A stretch of 64,000 nt of DNA. Source: Provencibacterium sp. GTDB taxonomy: Bacteria > Bacillota > Clostridia > Oscillospirales > Ruminococcaceae. Under the pieces are notes generated by a model. The model ran no database searches and was not told the DNA's origin. It saw only the letters and a list, made by a program, of their open reading frames with translations. This document shows positions 25,408 to 33,900 of this stretch, one piece after another (the first letter of the stretch is position 1; each line of letters starts with the position of its first letter). The position numbers and the translations under genes were made by a program. The stretch covers positions 23,669 through 87,668 of the forward strand of contig JAAWDS010000014.1 in NCBI GenBank assembly GCA_022793895.1, in the 5' to 3' direction.

Positions 25408-25839
25408 ATGAAGATCAAGACCAGAGACTTTGGAGAAATGGAAATCAGCGAGTCGGAGATCGTGACCTTCTGCCAGCCGATTTTTGGCTTTGAAAGTTCT
25501 TCGCGTTATATTTTCCTGCACGACGATGAAATCAGCGAGCAGTTTGTCTGGCTGCAATCGGTAGAAGAAGAGGACGTCCGGTTCATTTTGGTGGATCCGG
25601 CAACGGTTAGCGAGCATTACCGGCCCAGGCTGTCGCCGGAAGTGATGCAGATGCTGGGTGAAGAGGAATATATGTGCTGGCTGGTTACGGTAATCCCTGA
25701 GGATTTCCGGGATTCCACGGTGAATCTGAAAAGCCCCATCGTTGTGAATCCGGCGCGTATGCTGGCCGCGCAGGTCATTCTGGAGGAGGATCTGCCCATC
25801 CGTTTCCCTCTTTTCCACACGGGAAAGGAGAATGATTAA
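25408..25839 (+). CDS. fliW: Flagellar assembly factor FliW
   Basis: This 143-residue protein binds flagellin and antagonises CsrA, coupling filament protein supply to its translation. ATG 25408 follows a modest GAGGT. Family features: an N-terminal strand KIKTRDFGEMEI, FGFESS, and FILVDPATV, then VVNPARMLAAQVI in the C-terminal half. Its stop codon is directly followed by the GTG of csrA, the standard partner arrangement. Confidence 0.95.
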   Translation: MKIKTRDFGEMEISESEIVTFCQPIFGFESSSRYIFLHDDEISEQFVWLQSVEEEDVRFILVDPATVSEHYRPRLSPEVMQMLGEEEYMCWLVTVIPEDFRDSTVNLKSPIVVNPARMLAAQVILEEDLPIRFPLFHTGKEND

Positions 25840-26067
25840 GTGCTGATATTATCCAGAAAATGCGGGGAGTCGCTGCTCATCAATAATCAGATTGAGCTGA
25901 AGGTCATTGAGATTTCCGGCGATAAGGTGAAGATTGGAATCGAAGCGCCGAAGGACTACAAGATTCTGCGCAAAGAGCTTGGCCAAACGATGGAAAACAA
26001 CAAGGCCGCCGCCTCAGGCGCCATGCCGGAGGAGATGTTGCGCTTTATTGCGCACAGCAAGGAGTAA
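25840..26067 (+). CDS. csrA: Carbon storage regulator CsrA
   Basis: This 75-residue RNA-binding dimer blocks translation of target mRNAs such as flagellin in Gram-positive bacteria. GTG 25840 abuts the fliW stop, with AAAGGAG ten bases upstream inside fliW, implying coupled translation. The core LILSRKCGESLLI and IGIEAPKDYKILRKEL is complete, including the Arg-containing strand and the Ile/Leu packing. The C-terminal extension after residue 50 is the part that in this lineage contacts FliW. Confidence 0.95.
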   Translation: MLILSRKCGESLLINNQIELKVIEISGDKVKIGIEAPKDYKILRKELGQTMENNKAAASGAMPEEMLRFIAHSKE

Positions 26068-26077
26068 GCGGCCGGGT

Positions 26078-26677
26078 TTACTGGCGGGGAAATAGGCGCG
26101 GAAGGCTGCGGTTGTGCTGCTCTACAAAGCTGCACAGACGCAGGCGATCCGCTTCCGGCAGAGAGACGATGCGGCAATGGTAGCCGCTTTCCGATTCGCC
26201 AAAGAGAATGCTTTGGTAAATTTCCACCACCATTTCCGAAAGCGGAAACGGCTGGTCAAAAGCGAGGATGGCCCGGCGGCCGGTCTCCAAATGGAGCGGA
26301 CAGGTGAACCGGACCTGATCCGGGGAGAGGGAGTAGAGGCGCGCCGTGCCGCCTGCGCCTCCCTCTTCGGGGCGCAGGCGGCCGGAGATATCGACTTTAA
26401 TGGGCAGCCGTTTCTCCTCTTCGGTCAGCAGATCATCGCTTACCGAAACGATCCGGAGCAGCCGGCGCGAAGAAAGATAAACGCGCCCCATGAAGCAATG
26501 GATCTCTTTCCCCTCCTGGAGCTGGAACACCTTCACGGTGGTCCCTAATTGGAGCAGGGGGATAAATTCATTTTGGAAATCGACCGTCCTCTTTTCGAGC
26601 GAAACGCTGGCGTAGCCTTCTTCGAGCGGTTGATCGTCCCAGGTTTTAAGCGCGGCTTTGAAACGGGCGGGAAGCAT
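26078..26677 (-). CDS. PilZ-like domain protein (degenerate)
   Basis: 199 residues on the minus strand from ATG 26677 behind AAGGAG. The layout is that of YcgR-like proteins: an N-terminal beta-barrel with FQLQEGKEIHCFMGRVYLSS, then a second barrel with ARLYSLSPDQVRFTCPL and an ILAFDQPFPL segment. The PilZ RxxxR and (D/N)xSxxG motifs that bind cyclic-di-GMP are not intact (SLSPDQVRF stands where DxSxxG is expected). It may have lost ligand binding or belong to another beta-barrel family. It is convergent with csrA and divergent from the FliT/FlgN-like gene. Confidence 0.55.
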   Translation of the reverse strand: MLPARFKAALKTWDDQPLEEGYASVSLEKRTVDFQNEFIPLLQLGTTVKVFQLQEGKEIHCFMGRVYLSSRRLLRIVSVSDDLLTEEEKRLPIKVDISGRLRPEEGGAGGTARLYSLSPDQVRFTCPLHLETGRRAILAFDQPFPLSEMVVEIYQSILFGESESGYHCRIVSLPEADRLRLCSFVEQHNRSLPRLFPRQ

Positions 26678-27015
26678 TGCAGTTTCTCCTTCCGGTTGTT
26701 TTTTTACAGGGGGATGCCTGGATAGAGTTGGGAGGCCCAAAAACAGCGGGCGAAAAGTACTTTTCAAGGGTGAAATGGGAAACGGAGCCGCTTTCAGCGT
26801 TTTCCTGCGGTTATTTTGCCGCCGGCTTTCAAAGGAATGTCTTCAAAGCCGTTCAGTTCTATCATAGCTTATTTCTTGGATTTTGGGAAGGCTTTTGAAG
26901 GGATCGAAAGGGTTGAAAAAGGTGGAATTTCAGGGGATTTTCCCTATAACGGGAGCGGGCCTCCTGTTTCTTGAGCAGGCCGGAGAGCCCGGCAGAGAGA
27001 GGAGCTGGTTTTAGT
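26678..27015. other. Divergent intergenic region
   Basis: No gene is seen in these 338 bases. On the minus strand TATGAT near 26862 could serve the PilZ-like gene, with only a partial -35 (TTCCCA). For the rightward FlgN/FliT-like gene no convincing sigma-A or motility-sigma site was found, apart from a TATAAC near 26945. Confidence 0.4.
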
Positions 27016-27486
27016 ATGGAGAATACCGAACAAATTTGTGCGTTGCTGGAACAAAAATGCGGGCTGTTCCGGGAATATGAGGAGGCAACCCATGCTCTGC
27101 TTGCCTGCGAGCTGGACGAGATGGAAACGCATGTTAGGAAGCGGGAACAGCTGGCGAAGGCGATCGATGGGATTGATCGGCAGATAGAGGCGCTTTGCGG
27201 CGGTTCGGAAGAGTGGATGGGGGCGGTGCGCAACTGCGGCAACCGCGGAGATCTCTCCGCGGAGATGGCCCAGGTCTATGACAGCGCCCAACCGGTTTTC
27301 CAGATCATTAACCGGATACGCCGTGAGGAGCCCTTGGTGGAAAAGCGGATGAGCCGCGAGCGGGATGGGCTGGAGGCGAAGATCAAGGATTCCAACCGTA
27401 GCACAGCCGCGCAGGCTTCCCGGTATTTCAGCGGGGCGCGGGGGAGCGAGAGCGCTTTGAGCGGCGGGCACTTCGGAAGAGTTTGA
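27016..27486 (+). CDS. FliT/FlgN-like flagellar chaperone
   Basis: 156 residues. ATG 27016 is preferred to an upstream in-frame start at 26971 because GAGAGGAG precedes it. The protein is almost wholly helical (Glu/Arg/Gln-rich coiled coil, residues 5-125) with a short polar tail. Length, composition and its place two genes before fliS and one before fliD suit a chaperone for the cap protein (FliT role) or an FlgN-family member. No motif decides between these. Confidence 0.65.
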   Translation: MENTEQICALLEQKCGLFREYEEATHALLACELDEMETHVRKREQLAKAIDGIDRQIEALCGGSEEWMGAVRNCGNRGDLSAEMAQVYDSAQPVFQIINRIRREEPLVEKRMSRERDGLEAKIKDSNRSTAAQASRYFSGARGSESALSGGHFGRV

Positions 27487-27532
27487 GGGCGGCCTGCCGG
27501 AAATTAAAGAAGGAAAAGCCCGAAACGCGATC

Positions 27533-27559
27533 TTAAGTTTTCTAAGATGAGCTCGATAT
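27533..27559 (+). promoter_or_regulatory. Possible motility-sigma (sigma-28/SigD) promoter of fliD
   Basis: TTAA (27533-27536), 15 bases, CTCGATAT (27552-27559). The SigD consensus known from Bacillus is TAAA-N15-GCCGATAT; the match is 3/4 and 6/8 with correct spacing. It lies 66 bases upstream of fliD, a late gene expected to use this sigma factor. Confidence 0.5.
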
Positions 27560-27624
27560 ATAAGATGTAGGGCCTTTATCACGCCGGATGAGGGCGGTAA
27601 GATGAGGAACGGAGGTTTTAGACG

Positions 27625-30114
27625 ATGAAAATAGAAAGTTCATCCAGCAGCTATGTAAACGGCAACTATTCCAGTAAGGGCTTTTCAGGTCTTGCTTCGG
27701 GTTTGGATACGGAGAGCATGGTTCAGGAGTTGCTTTCCGGCACCCAGGCGAAGATCGATAAACAGACCGGCCTCAAGCAGCAATTAGAGTGGAAGCAGGA
27801 CTTATACCGGGATATCATCAAGGACCTGTTGAACTTCAAGAATAAATATTTTGATCGCGTTTCTTCTACGGGTCTGAATACCAACGCCTTATATAATGCG
27901 ATGTCGGCTATTTGCAATTCCTCGGCCGTTAAGGCGCTTGCCACCACCAATGCGGCGGTTGGCACCACCCGGATGGAGGTTGCTCAGTTGGCCACCAATA
28001 CGGTGGTGAAATCCAGCGGCCGCGTCAGCGGAGCGCTGGCGGGCGATGTCGATTTGAGCCAGCTGAAGCGCGAGGTCGCCTTTGATGTGACGGTCGACGG
28101 TACGAAAAAGACGGTGGCGGTGGATTTGAGCGCGGCCACCACGGAGGAAGAGCTGCAATCAGCGCTGCAAGACGCGTTCACCAATGCCGGAGTTGACGTC
28201 ACCGTTTCGATGAAGGATGGGAAGGTGGACTTCACCGGGGGAACGAATGTATCGAAGATCGCTGTTTCTTCTGATTCGACTGCGCTCGGCTTAGGGATGA
28301 TAGGCTTGACGAGCAGCTCGGTCAGCTCGAAGACCAACGGAAAGGTTTCGCTGGGCGGCGAAGTCGATCTGGATAACAAGCTGTCGCTGAACGTTTATCT
28401 GAACGGCGTAAAGAAAACGATCACGATCGACGATCGGAAGGTTACGGATGCGGCTTCACTGGCGAAAGAGTTGCAAACGGAGATTAAGCGGGCGCATGGA
28501 GCGGGTATCACGGTCACCGAGCAGAACGGGCGTATCTCCCTTTCCGCTTCGGATATCGGCCAGGAGATCTATCTGACCGGCGACACCGCTATGCTGGATG
28601 CAATGGGCATGAAGGCCGGCCAATCCACCTCCATCAACGGACAGATGAAGCTGAAGGACGTCACCTTCGCTACGCCGTTGCAGGGCGACAAGTTTACCTT
28701 TACCATTAACGGGAAAGAGTTTTCCTATTCGGGCGACACCATGTTGAACGATGTCCTCGCGGATATCAACAGCAGCGACGCCGGCGTACGCATTACCTTC
28801 GATTCGATGCGGGATGGGTTCTCGATTGAATCGACCAGCACCGGCTCTGGTTTTGATATTGAAATGAGCCAGTCGGAGGGCAACCTTTTGACCGCCCTCT
28901 TCGGCTCCTCCAATACCTTTACGAGCACCTCCGCGCTGACCCTGCCGGATGGTACGCAGGCCACGGCGGACTCCACCTTGGCGGATCTGGGTATTGATCC
29001 GGCGGGACTCTTTGGGAAGGGTATCGATGCGGACACCACGCTCGGCGAGCTCGCCGAAAAGTCCGGCGGCCGCTATGCCTTCGATGCGGCGACCGGCGAG
29101 CTGAAAATGGACGCCTCGGTGGGCAGCCAGACGCTCACCGACGCTGAAAAAGCCCTCTTCGGGGATGTGCAGCCCTCGGCTAGTTCCTTTGGCCAGACCA
29201 TTGAAGGCAAAAACGCGGTGGTGCGCATCAACGGCGTTTGGACCGAGCGCACGACCAACAGCTTTACGGCCAACGGCATCTATTTTGATCTGAAGACGAC
29301 GACCGGAACCTATAAAACGGACGCGGACGGCAACCTTGACATCCAGCGCAGCGCAGACGGCAATTCCTTCACCGTCGAACCGGCGGACGGCGCCTTTATT
29401 GATGAGGTGGTCGTCGAGGTTGAGCGCAACACCGATCAGATTTATAACAAGATCACCGAATTTGTAAACGACTACAATGAGATGATCGAAAAGCTCAACG
29501 GCTATCTGGATGAGGATGCTACCTATAAGGACTACGCTCCGCTGACCTCCGAGCAGAAGAAGGAGATGAGCGAGCGGGAGATCGAGCTCTGGGAGGAGAA
29601 GGCAAAAGGCGGCCTGCTGCGGCGCGACAATGCTATCAGCACCTTCCTGACCCAAATGCGTCAAGCGCTCTATGAACGGCCGGATGGATCCCCGATTGCG
29701 CTGTATGACATCGGAATCGAGACGAGCAGCGAATGGCGCGACAAGGGCAAGCTGGAGATTGACGAAACCAAGCTGCGCGCGGCGATTGAGCAGAACACCG
29801 ATGCGGTGGCTAACCTGTTCAACAACAAGGAAGGCGGTATCGCTACCCGGTTGAACGACATTCTCTACAACACGGCGAACGATTCTTCCGGTTCTCCTGG
29901 TACGTTGGTGCAGATCGCCGGCTTGAAGAACCGGGCGACCGATACCAACAACGAGCTCTACAACCGGATGAAGAAGATTGACGAGCAGATTGAACGGTTG
30001 AAAAACCAGTACAGCCAACAAAAGACGCGCTACTGGAACCAGTTTAACGCGATGGAGCAGATGATCGCGCAGATGAACCAGCAGAGCGCATGGCTTACGC
30101 AGCAGCTTGGTTAA
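27625..30114 (+). CDS. fliD: Flagellar filament cap protein FliD
   Basis: This 829-residue cap protein promotes flagellin folding at the filament tip. ATG 27625 follows GGAGG (27611-27615). The N-terminus GFSGLASGLDTESMVQELL and the following coiled coil are diagnostic. The C-terminal end DEQIERLKNQYSQQKTRYW, then FNAMEQMIAQMNQQSAWL is the second coiled coil. It is much longer than the usual 450-550 residues, with repeated beta-rich segments (VTVDGTKKTVAV, LNVYLNGVKKTITID, FTINGKEFSYSG) that look like duplicated flagellin-hook-IN-type surface domains between residues 150 and 580. fliS follows. Confidence 0.93.
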   Translation: MKIESSSSSYVNGNYSSKGFSGLASGLDTESMVQELLSGTQAKIDKQTGLKQQLEWKQDLYRDIIKDLLNFKNKYFDRVSSTGLNTNALYNAMSAICNSSAVKALATTNAAVGTTRMEVAQLATNTVVKSSGRVSGALAGDVDLSQLKREVAFDVTVDGTKKTVAVDLSAATTEEELQSALQDAFTNAGVDVTVSMKDGKVDFTGGTNVSKIAVSSDSTALGLGMIGLTSSSVSSKTNGKVSLGGEVDLDNKLSLNVYLNGVKKTITIDDRKVTDAASLAKELQTEIKRAHGAGITVTEQNGRISLSASDIGQEIYLTGDTAMLDAMGMKAGQSTSINGQMKLKDVTFATPLQGDKFTFTINGKEFSYSGDTMLNDVLADINSSDAGVRITFDSMRDGFSIESTSTGSGFDIEMSQSEGNLLTALFGSSNTFTSTSALTLPDGTQATADSTLADLGIDPAGLFGKGIDADTTLGELAEKSGGRYAFDAATGELKMDASVGSQTLTDAEKALFGDVQPSASSFGQTIEGKNAVVRINGVWTERTTNSFTANGIYFDLKTTTGTYKTDADGNLDIQRSADGNSFTVEPADGAFIDEVVVEVERNTDQIYNKITEFVNDYNEMIEKLNGYLDEDATYKDYAPLTSEQKKEMSEREIELWEEKAKGGLLRRDNAISTFLTQMRQALYERPDGSPIALYDIGIETSSEWRDKGKLEIDETKLRAAIEQNTDAVANLFNNKEGGIATRLNDILYNTANDSSGSPGTLVQIAGLKNRATDTNNELYNRMKKIDEQIERLKNQYSQQKTRYWNQFNAMEQMIAQMNQQSAWLTQQLG

Positions 30115-30237
30115 GCGCGGTTGGGGATGCAGGATGGTGGGTTCTTTCGCCTTTAGGCTCGCGCCTGTTTGGCCGGAAAGGCTGGAATTTGGCGGGGCCA
30201 GGCCGGTTCGAGCTCCCAGAAAGGAATGGTCATAAGA

Positions 30238-30612
30238 ATGGCTTTTAACCCATATACCAAGTATAAAGAGCAGTCCGTTATGACAATGACTCAGGGGGAG
30301 ATGCTTGTCAAGCTATACGACGAGGCGGTGAAACAGCTTAGCGGCGCCGCCCTGTATATCAAAGAAAAGGATTATGCGAAGGCGAACGTTGCGCTGCAAA
30401 AGACGCAGCGGATCCTGAATTACTTGACCAGCACGTTGAACTTCAAATATGATATTTCCAACAACCTTGCGGCGCTGTATGATTTCTTCAATGCACAGAT
30501 TGTGAAAGCCAACATCCACAAGGATGCCACGCTCCTTGAAGAAATTACCCCAATGATTGCCGAGCTGAGGGATACCTTTGCACAGGCGGATCGCCTTGCG
30601 AAAACTAAATAG
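30238..30612 (+). CDS. fliS: Flagellin chaperone FliS
   Basis: 124 residues; helical chaperone that keeps flagellin unpolymerised until export. ATG 30238 starts MAFNPYTKYKEQSVMTMTQ, the family start; an in-frame ATG at 30226 abuts the ribosome site. The motif GEMLVKLYDEAVKQL and the YLTSTLNFKYDISNNLAALYDFF segment are typical. The usual partner flagellin gene is not in the window. A strong terminator ends the operon. Confidence 0.94.
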   Translation: MAFNPYTKYKEQSVMTMTQGEMLVKLYDEAVKQLSGAALYIKEKDYAKANVALQKTQRILNYLTSTLNFKYDISNNLAALYDFFNAQIVKANIHKDATLLEEITPMIAELRDTFAQADRLAKTK

Positions 30613-30623
30613 CAGAGACGGCC

Positions 30624-30659
30624 AAGGAAGTCCCAGATTTTGGGACTTCCTTGTTTTTT
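30624..30659 (+). terminator. Intrinsic terminator after fliS
   Basis: AAGGAAGTCCCA (30624-30635) pairs with TGGGACTTCCTT (30641-30652), five-base loop, then GTTTTTT. It separates the late flagellar operon from the surface-protein operon. Confidence 0.9.
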
Positions 30660-30725
30660 GCGGGCTGTTGATTTTTTTGTGAAACCGCCGATGTATAAAG
30701 ATGTACCCAAATTTTCGGTTTTATG

Positions 30726-30753
30726 GTATAATAGCCGCAGGCGGCTATTATAC
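30726..30753 (+). promoter_or_regulatory. 28-bp perfect palindrome overlapping an extended -10 promoter
   Basis: GTATAATAGCCGC (30726-30738), AG, GCGGCTATTATAC (30741-30753). The left arm contains TATAAT (30727-30732) preceded by TGG, an extended -10; the -35 is poor. The expected start (about 30739) is at the dyad centre, so the element is either an operator overlapping the core promoter or a 5' mRNA hairpin. It would serve the surface-protein and sortase genes. The rest of the 30613-30913 gap is leader sequence without a recognised gene. Confidence 0.6.
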
Positions 30754-30913
30754 GCTAAATTAATTTGGCCGCCCTATGGGCATGAAGCGGCTGTTCCTGT
30801 CTGGTTCGAGCTGCTTTATAGGCATGGCCAAGAACTTTCATTGTCTTTCGCTATAGGTGAATGGATTCGTCCGTCCTGCGGACATGGTTGGCAGAATATC
30901 TCTGGAGTGGGAT

Positions 30914-33900
30914 GTGAGAGCGTTGAAGATAAAAAAGATCCTTTGCAGGGGCCTCTCGTTGGTTTTGACGGGAGCGCTGCTTCTTTCTCCGAACAGCGCC
31001 TTGTTGGAGCGCGCCTGGGCCGCGGAAAACGATGTGCTGGCTTTGGCTTTTACAGAGGGAAAGCCTCTCATCGCGGAGATCATCCGCGGCCAAAGGATAG
31101 GAATCAGGGCGAGCAATACCCAGAACTATGGTATTAAAACGGGGGAGGATGCTCTGCTCATCTACAAGGCCGGCAATAATGAGCTCATTGAAAGTGGTTT
31201 TACCGTAATTCCCCCGGATAAATATGATGAAAACTCGAACAAGGATGATTATCAATTAGTTGCCGAGAAAAACATCGTCGGCGGAAAGGTAACCGATACC
31301 AAAACGGACAGCTATAAGATAAACGCGAATTACCGGGCGATGAAAAAGGAAGCCCGTACGGTTCTGAAAGAATCGGATGGCGAGGGCATAAATGCGGGCG
31401 GCACCCTTAAGCTGGCCGGGGACAGCGCCAACACCAGAATAGGGGTGGACGCTACCTCGAAGGCTACCTTAACCTATGACGGAACGAATTTAATGTTCGA
31501 TTATGATGAAGCCAATCCGGGCGCTTTTAAGGATTGGGAAAATCACGTGGCGGTGCAGGTCGATGCGACCGGAAGTTTCCCGGCCTTAGACGACGCCAGA
31601 ACCGATAAGCCGCAAACCTACCGCTTTTACATTAACCGGGAAGGCGGCGGTTATCACTTCGACTTTACGCCCCAAGCCTTCTATTATGAGGATGTGCAGG
31701 TTGAGACTGGTAAAGATGACCTGGGAAACCCGATTTACGACACAAAGAGGGTGAAAACCTGGGGCTTGAAGGAGAACGATGTATTTGAGATTACCTTTGA
31801 CTTTGTAAGAGCAAACGACCTGGATCTTACCGTCTATAGCCCGGTGGATGCGCTGGAAAGGGTGGTTGATCTCGCCCGGAACTCGACGCAGGATGTCCAC
31901 AGCGGAACCGAGTATATCCAGATGGACAGCCCGAACGACGAGCTTTACTTCATCTCTGAGAATTTCAAGCTGCGCCAGCGGACCAGCATTTACAATCAGC
32001 CGGTGCTGCTTAGTTGGAAGTTCATCGATGAAAGCGGCGCCGAGCGTAAGGACGTTGTGCGGATTAACGAGACGCCGGATACCAATGGCTGGATAAAGGC
32101 GGTTGTAACGCCGGAACAGACCGATTTGAAGGGTTATTTGGAGGTCACGGCCGACTACACCGGCGATTTCTTCCCCATCGCGGATGGAGATGCGGATGTA
32201 AACGGCAACAACATTCGGCAGCGGGTGACAAAGAGGGTGGCCGTTACCATCCATGGCAACGGCGTGCCGGCCAGCTTTGGCGAAGTTAAATATACCATCG
32301 GCCAGAGCGGCGAGGGCAGCATGCCCTTCCCCAACACGATTTTTAAAATGGATAAGTACAAGGGCGGTATCCAGGGATATCCGGAGCCGCAATATCCTTG
32401 GATGGCCGTCTTCACGATTGAGCCCGGCCGGGAGAACGGCTTTGCGCGGGAAATCATCATCGATTCCAGCGAGCCAAGCGCGCTGACGGCGACTATCCAG
32501 CGCGGTGGGACCGGGGTCCCAACGGCCTACACCTTTGGCAGCGTTTTCAAAAACGAAGGGGATAAGGAGAACCCGGATCCCATTACCTTTACGATCTATG
32601 CGGAAACGCCGGGCACGGTGACCAACCTGAACTTCCGGTTCTTTATCGATGGAAACAACGTTCTCGTCGAGGATCCGCGCCCCGCAAAATCGCTGACGGT
32701 CAGCGTGACTGACACCTCGCCGGATGAACGGGCGGAGCTCTCCGAGCTGACCATCCGGGATAAAAAGAACAACCGCGTGGATCTGGAGGGCTTCACCTTT
32801 TCGCCCGAAGTCCATGAATATGCCTTTAATATCGATTATGAAATCGAGAATGTCATTCTCAAGCCGACGGTTATACAGACGGCACAGAAGGATATTGGCG
32901 TCCGGGTGGAGTATTATAACGACCTGGGGCAATGGATCGAGGCGGAGGACAATATCTGGGATGGGAAAAAGAGCTTCCAGAAAGCCTGGTATGACAACTA
33001 TTTGGATCGGGATGACAGCACGGTAGAGGGGAAACCCTCGCTGAAATCTGCGGCCTGGGGAGGCATGCAGGTAAATCTTGTTACCCCAGGGCAGCCTGTG
33101 CGGGTGATCTATACCGTCCGGGCGCAGAACCCGAATATCACCAGTACTTACACCATCGAGATGACCCGGAACCTGCCGAGCGACGACAGCACCCTCAAAT
33201 CCTTGCAGCTGGTGGATGAGGAGGGCGTGGATCGGATGACCGATCCCATCCAGGTCGGTAAATTGGAGTATGAGATCCACATCCCTTACCGCATCGAGAT
33301 GCTGCAGGTGCTGCCTGAGCTCAATCATCCCGGAGCCGTGCTTGATGAGGACAGCTACAATCCCCAGCTGATAAGAAAGGATCTCTTTGGCAGCAAGAAC
33401 TGGCTGCATTTCCCCATCGATAAGGACAATAATACGATGGATATGACCTTTGAGATCAACATTAAGGCGCAGAATGGGATGGCGGACGATGAATCGCATT
33501 ACAAGATACACATCATCCGTGACGAGCCCAGCGATGTTTCAACGGCGGCTACCCTGGAGGTGACCGACGTCAACGAAAACACGCTGACCCTGAACCCGCC
33601 CTTCGCAGGCGTGCTGGAGGATGAGGCGGCGGCCTATACCGTGAGCGTCCCCTATATCACCGATAAGGTGCGCATTCGGGTCCATCCCGATGATCCTTAT
33701 GCGAAGGTCCGTTTGGAATACTGGGTGAACAACACCAAGCGCGAGCAGACCCCGGCGACCGACGCCCTCTCTAAACCGATTGATATCCCGGTGATGAGCG
33801 AGAGCGCTCCTTACTATGAAATCCTTGTCATTGTGGTAGCGGAGAGTGGGAAGGAGACCGTTTATAAGGTACACGTCGAGCGCGCCGAACCGGATACCGA

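Noticed and set aside
28456..30021. Long minus-strand open frame (521 codons) opposite fliD
   Set aside because: It is the shadow of fliD, whose family motifs are clear; the reverse frame has no family features or ribosome site.
30857..30913. Start of the surface protein at the earlier ATG 30857
   Set aside because: It would put 19 extra residues before the signal peptide and lacks a ribosome site; GTG 30914 has both in place.
31586..33511. Minus-strand open frame of 641 codons opposite the surface protein
   Set aside because: The + strand product has a signal peptide and repeated domains; the reverse frame is a by-product of codon bias.
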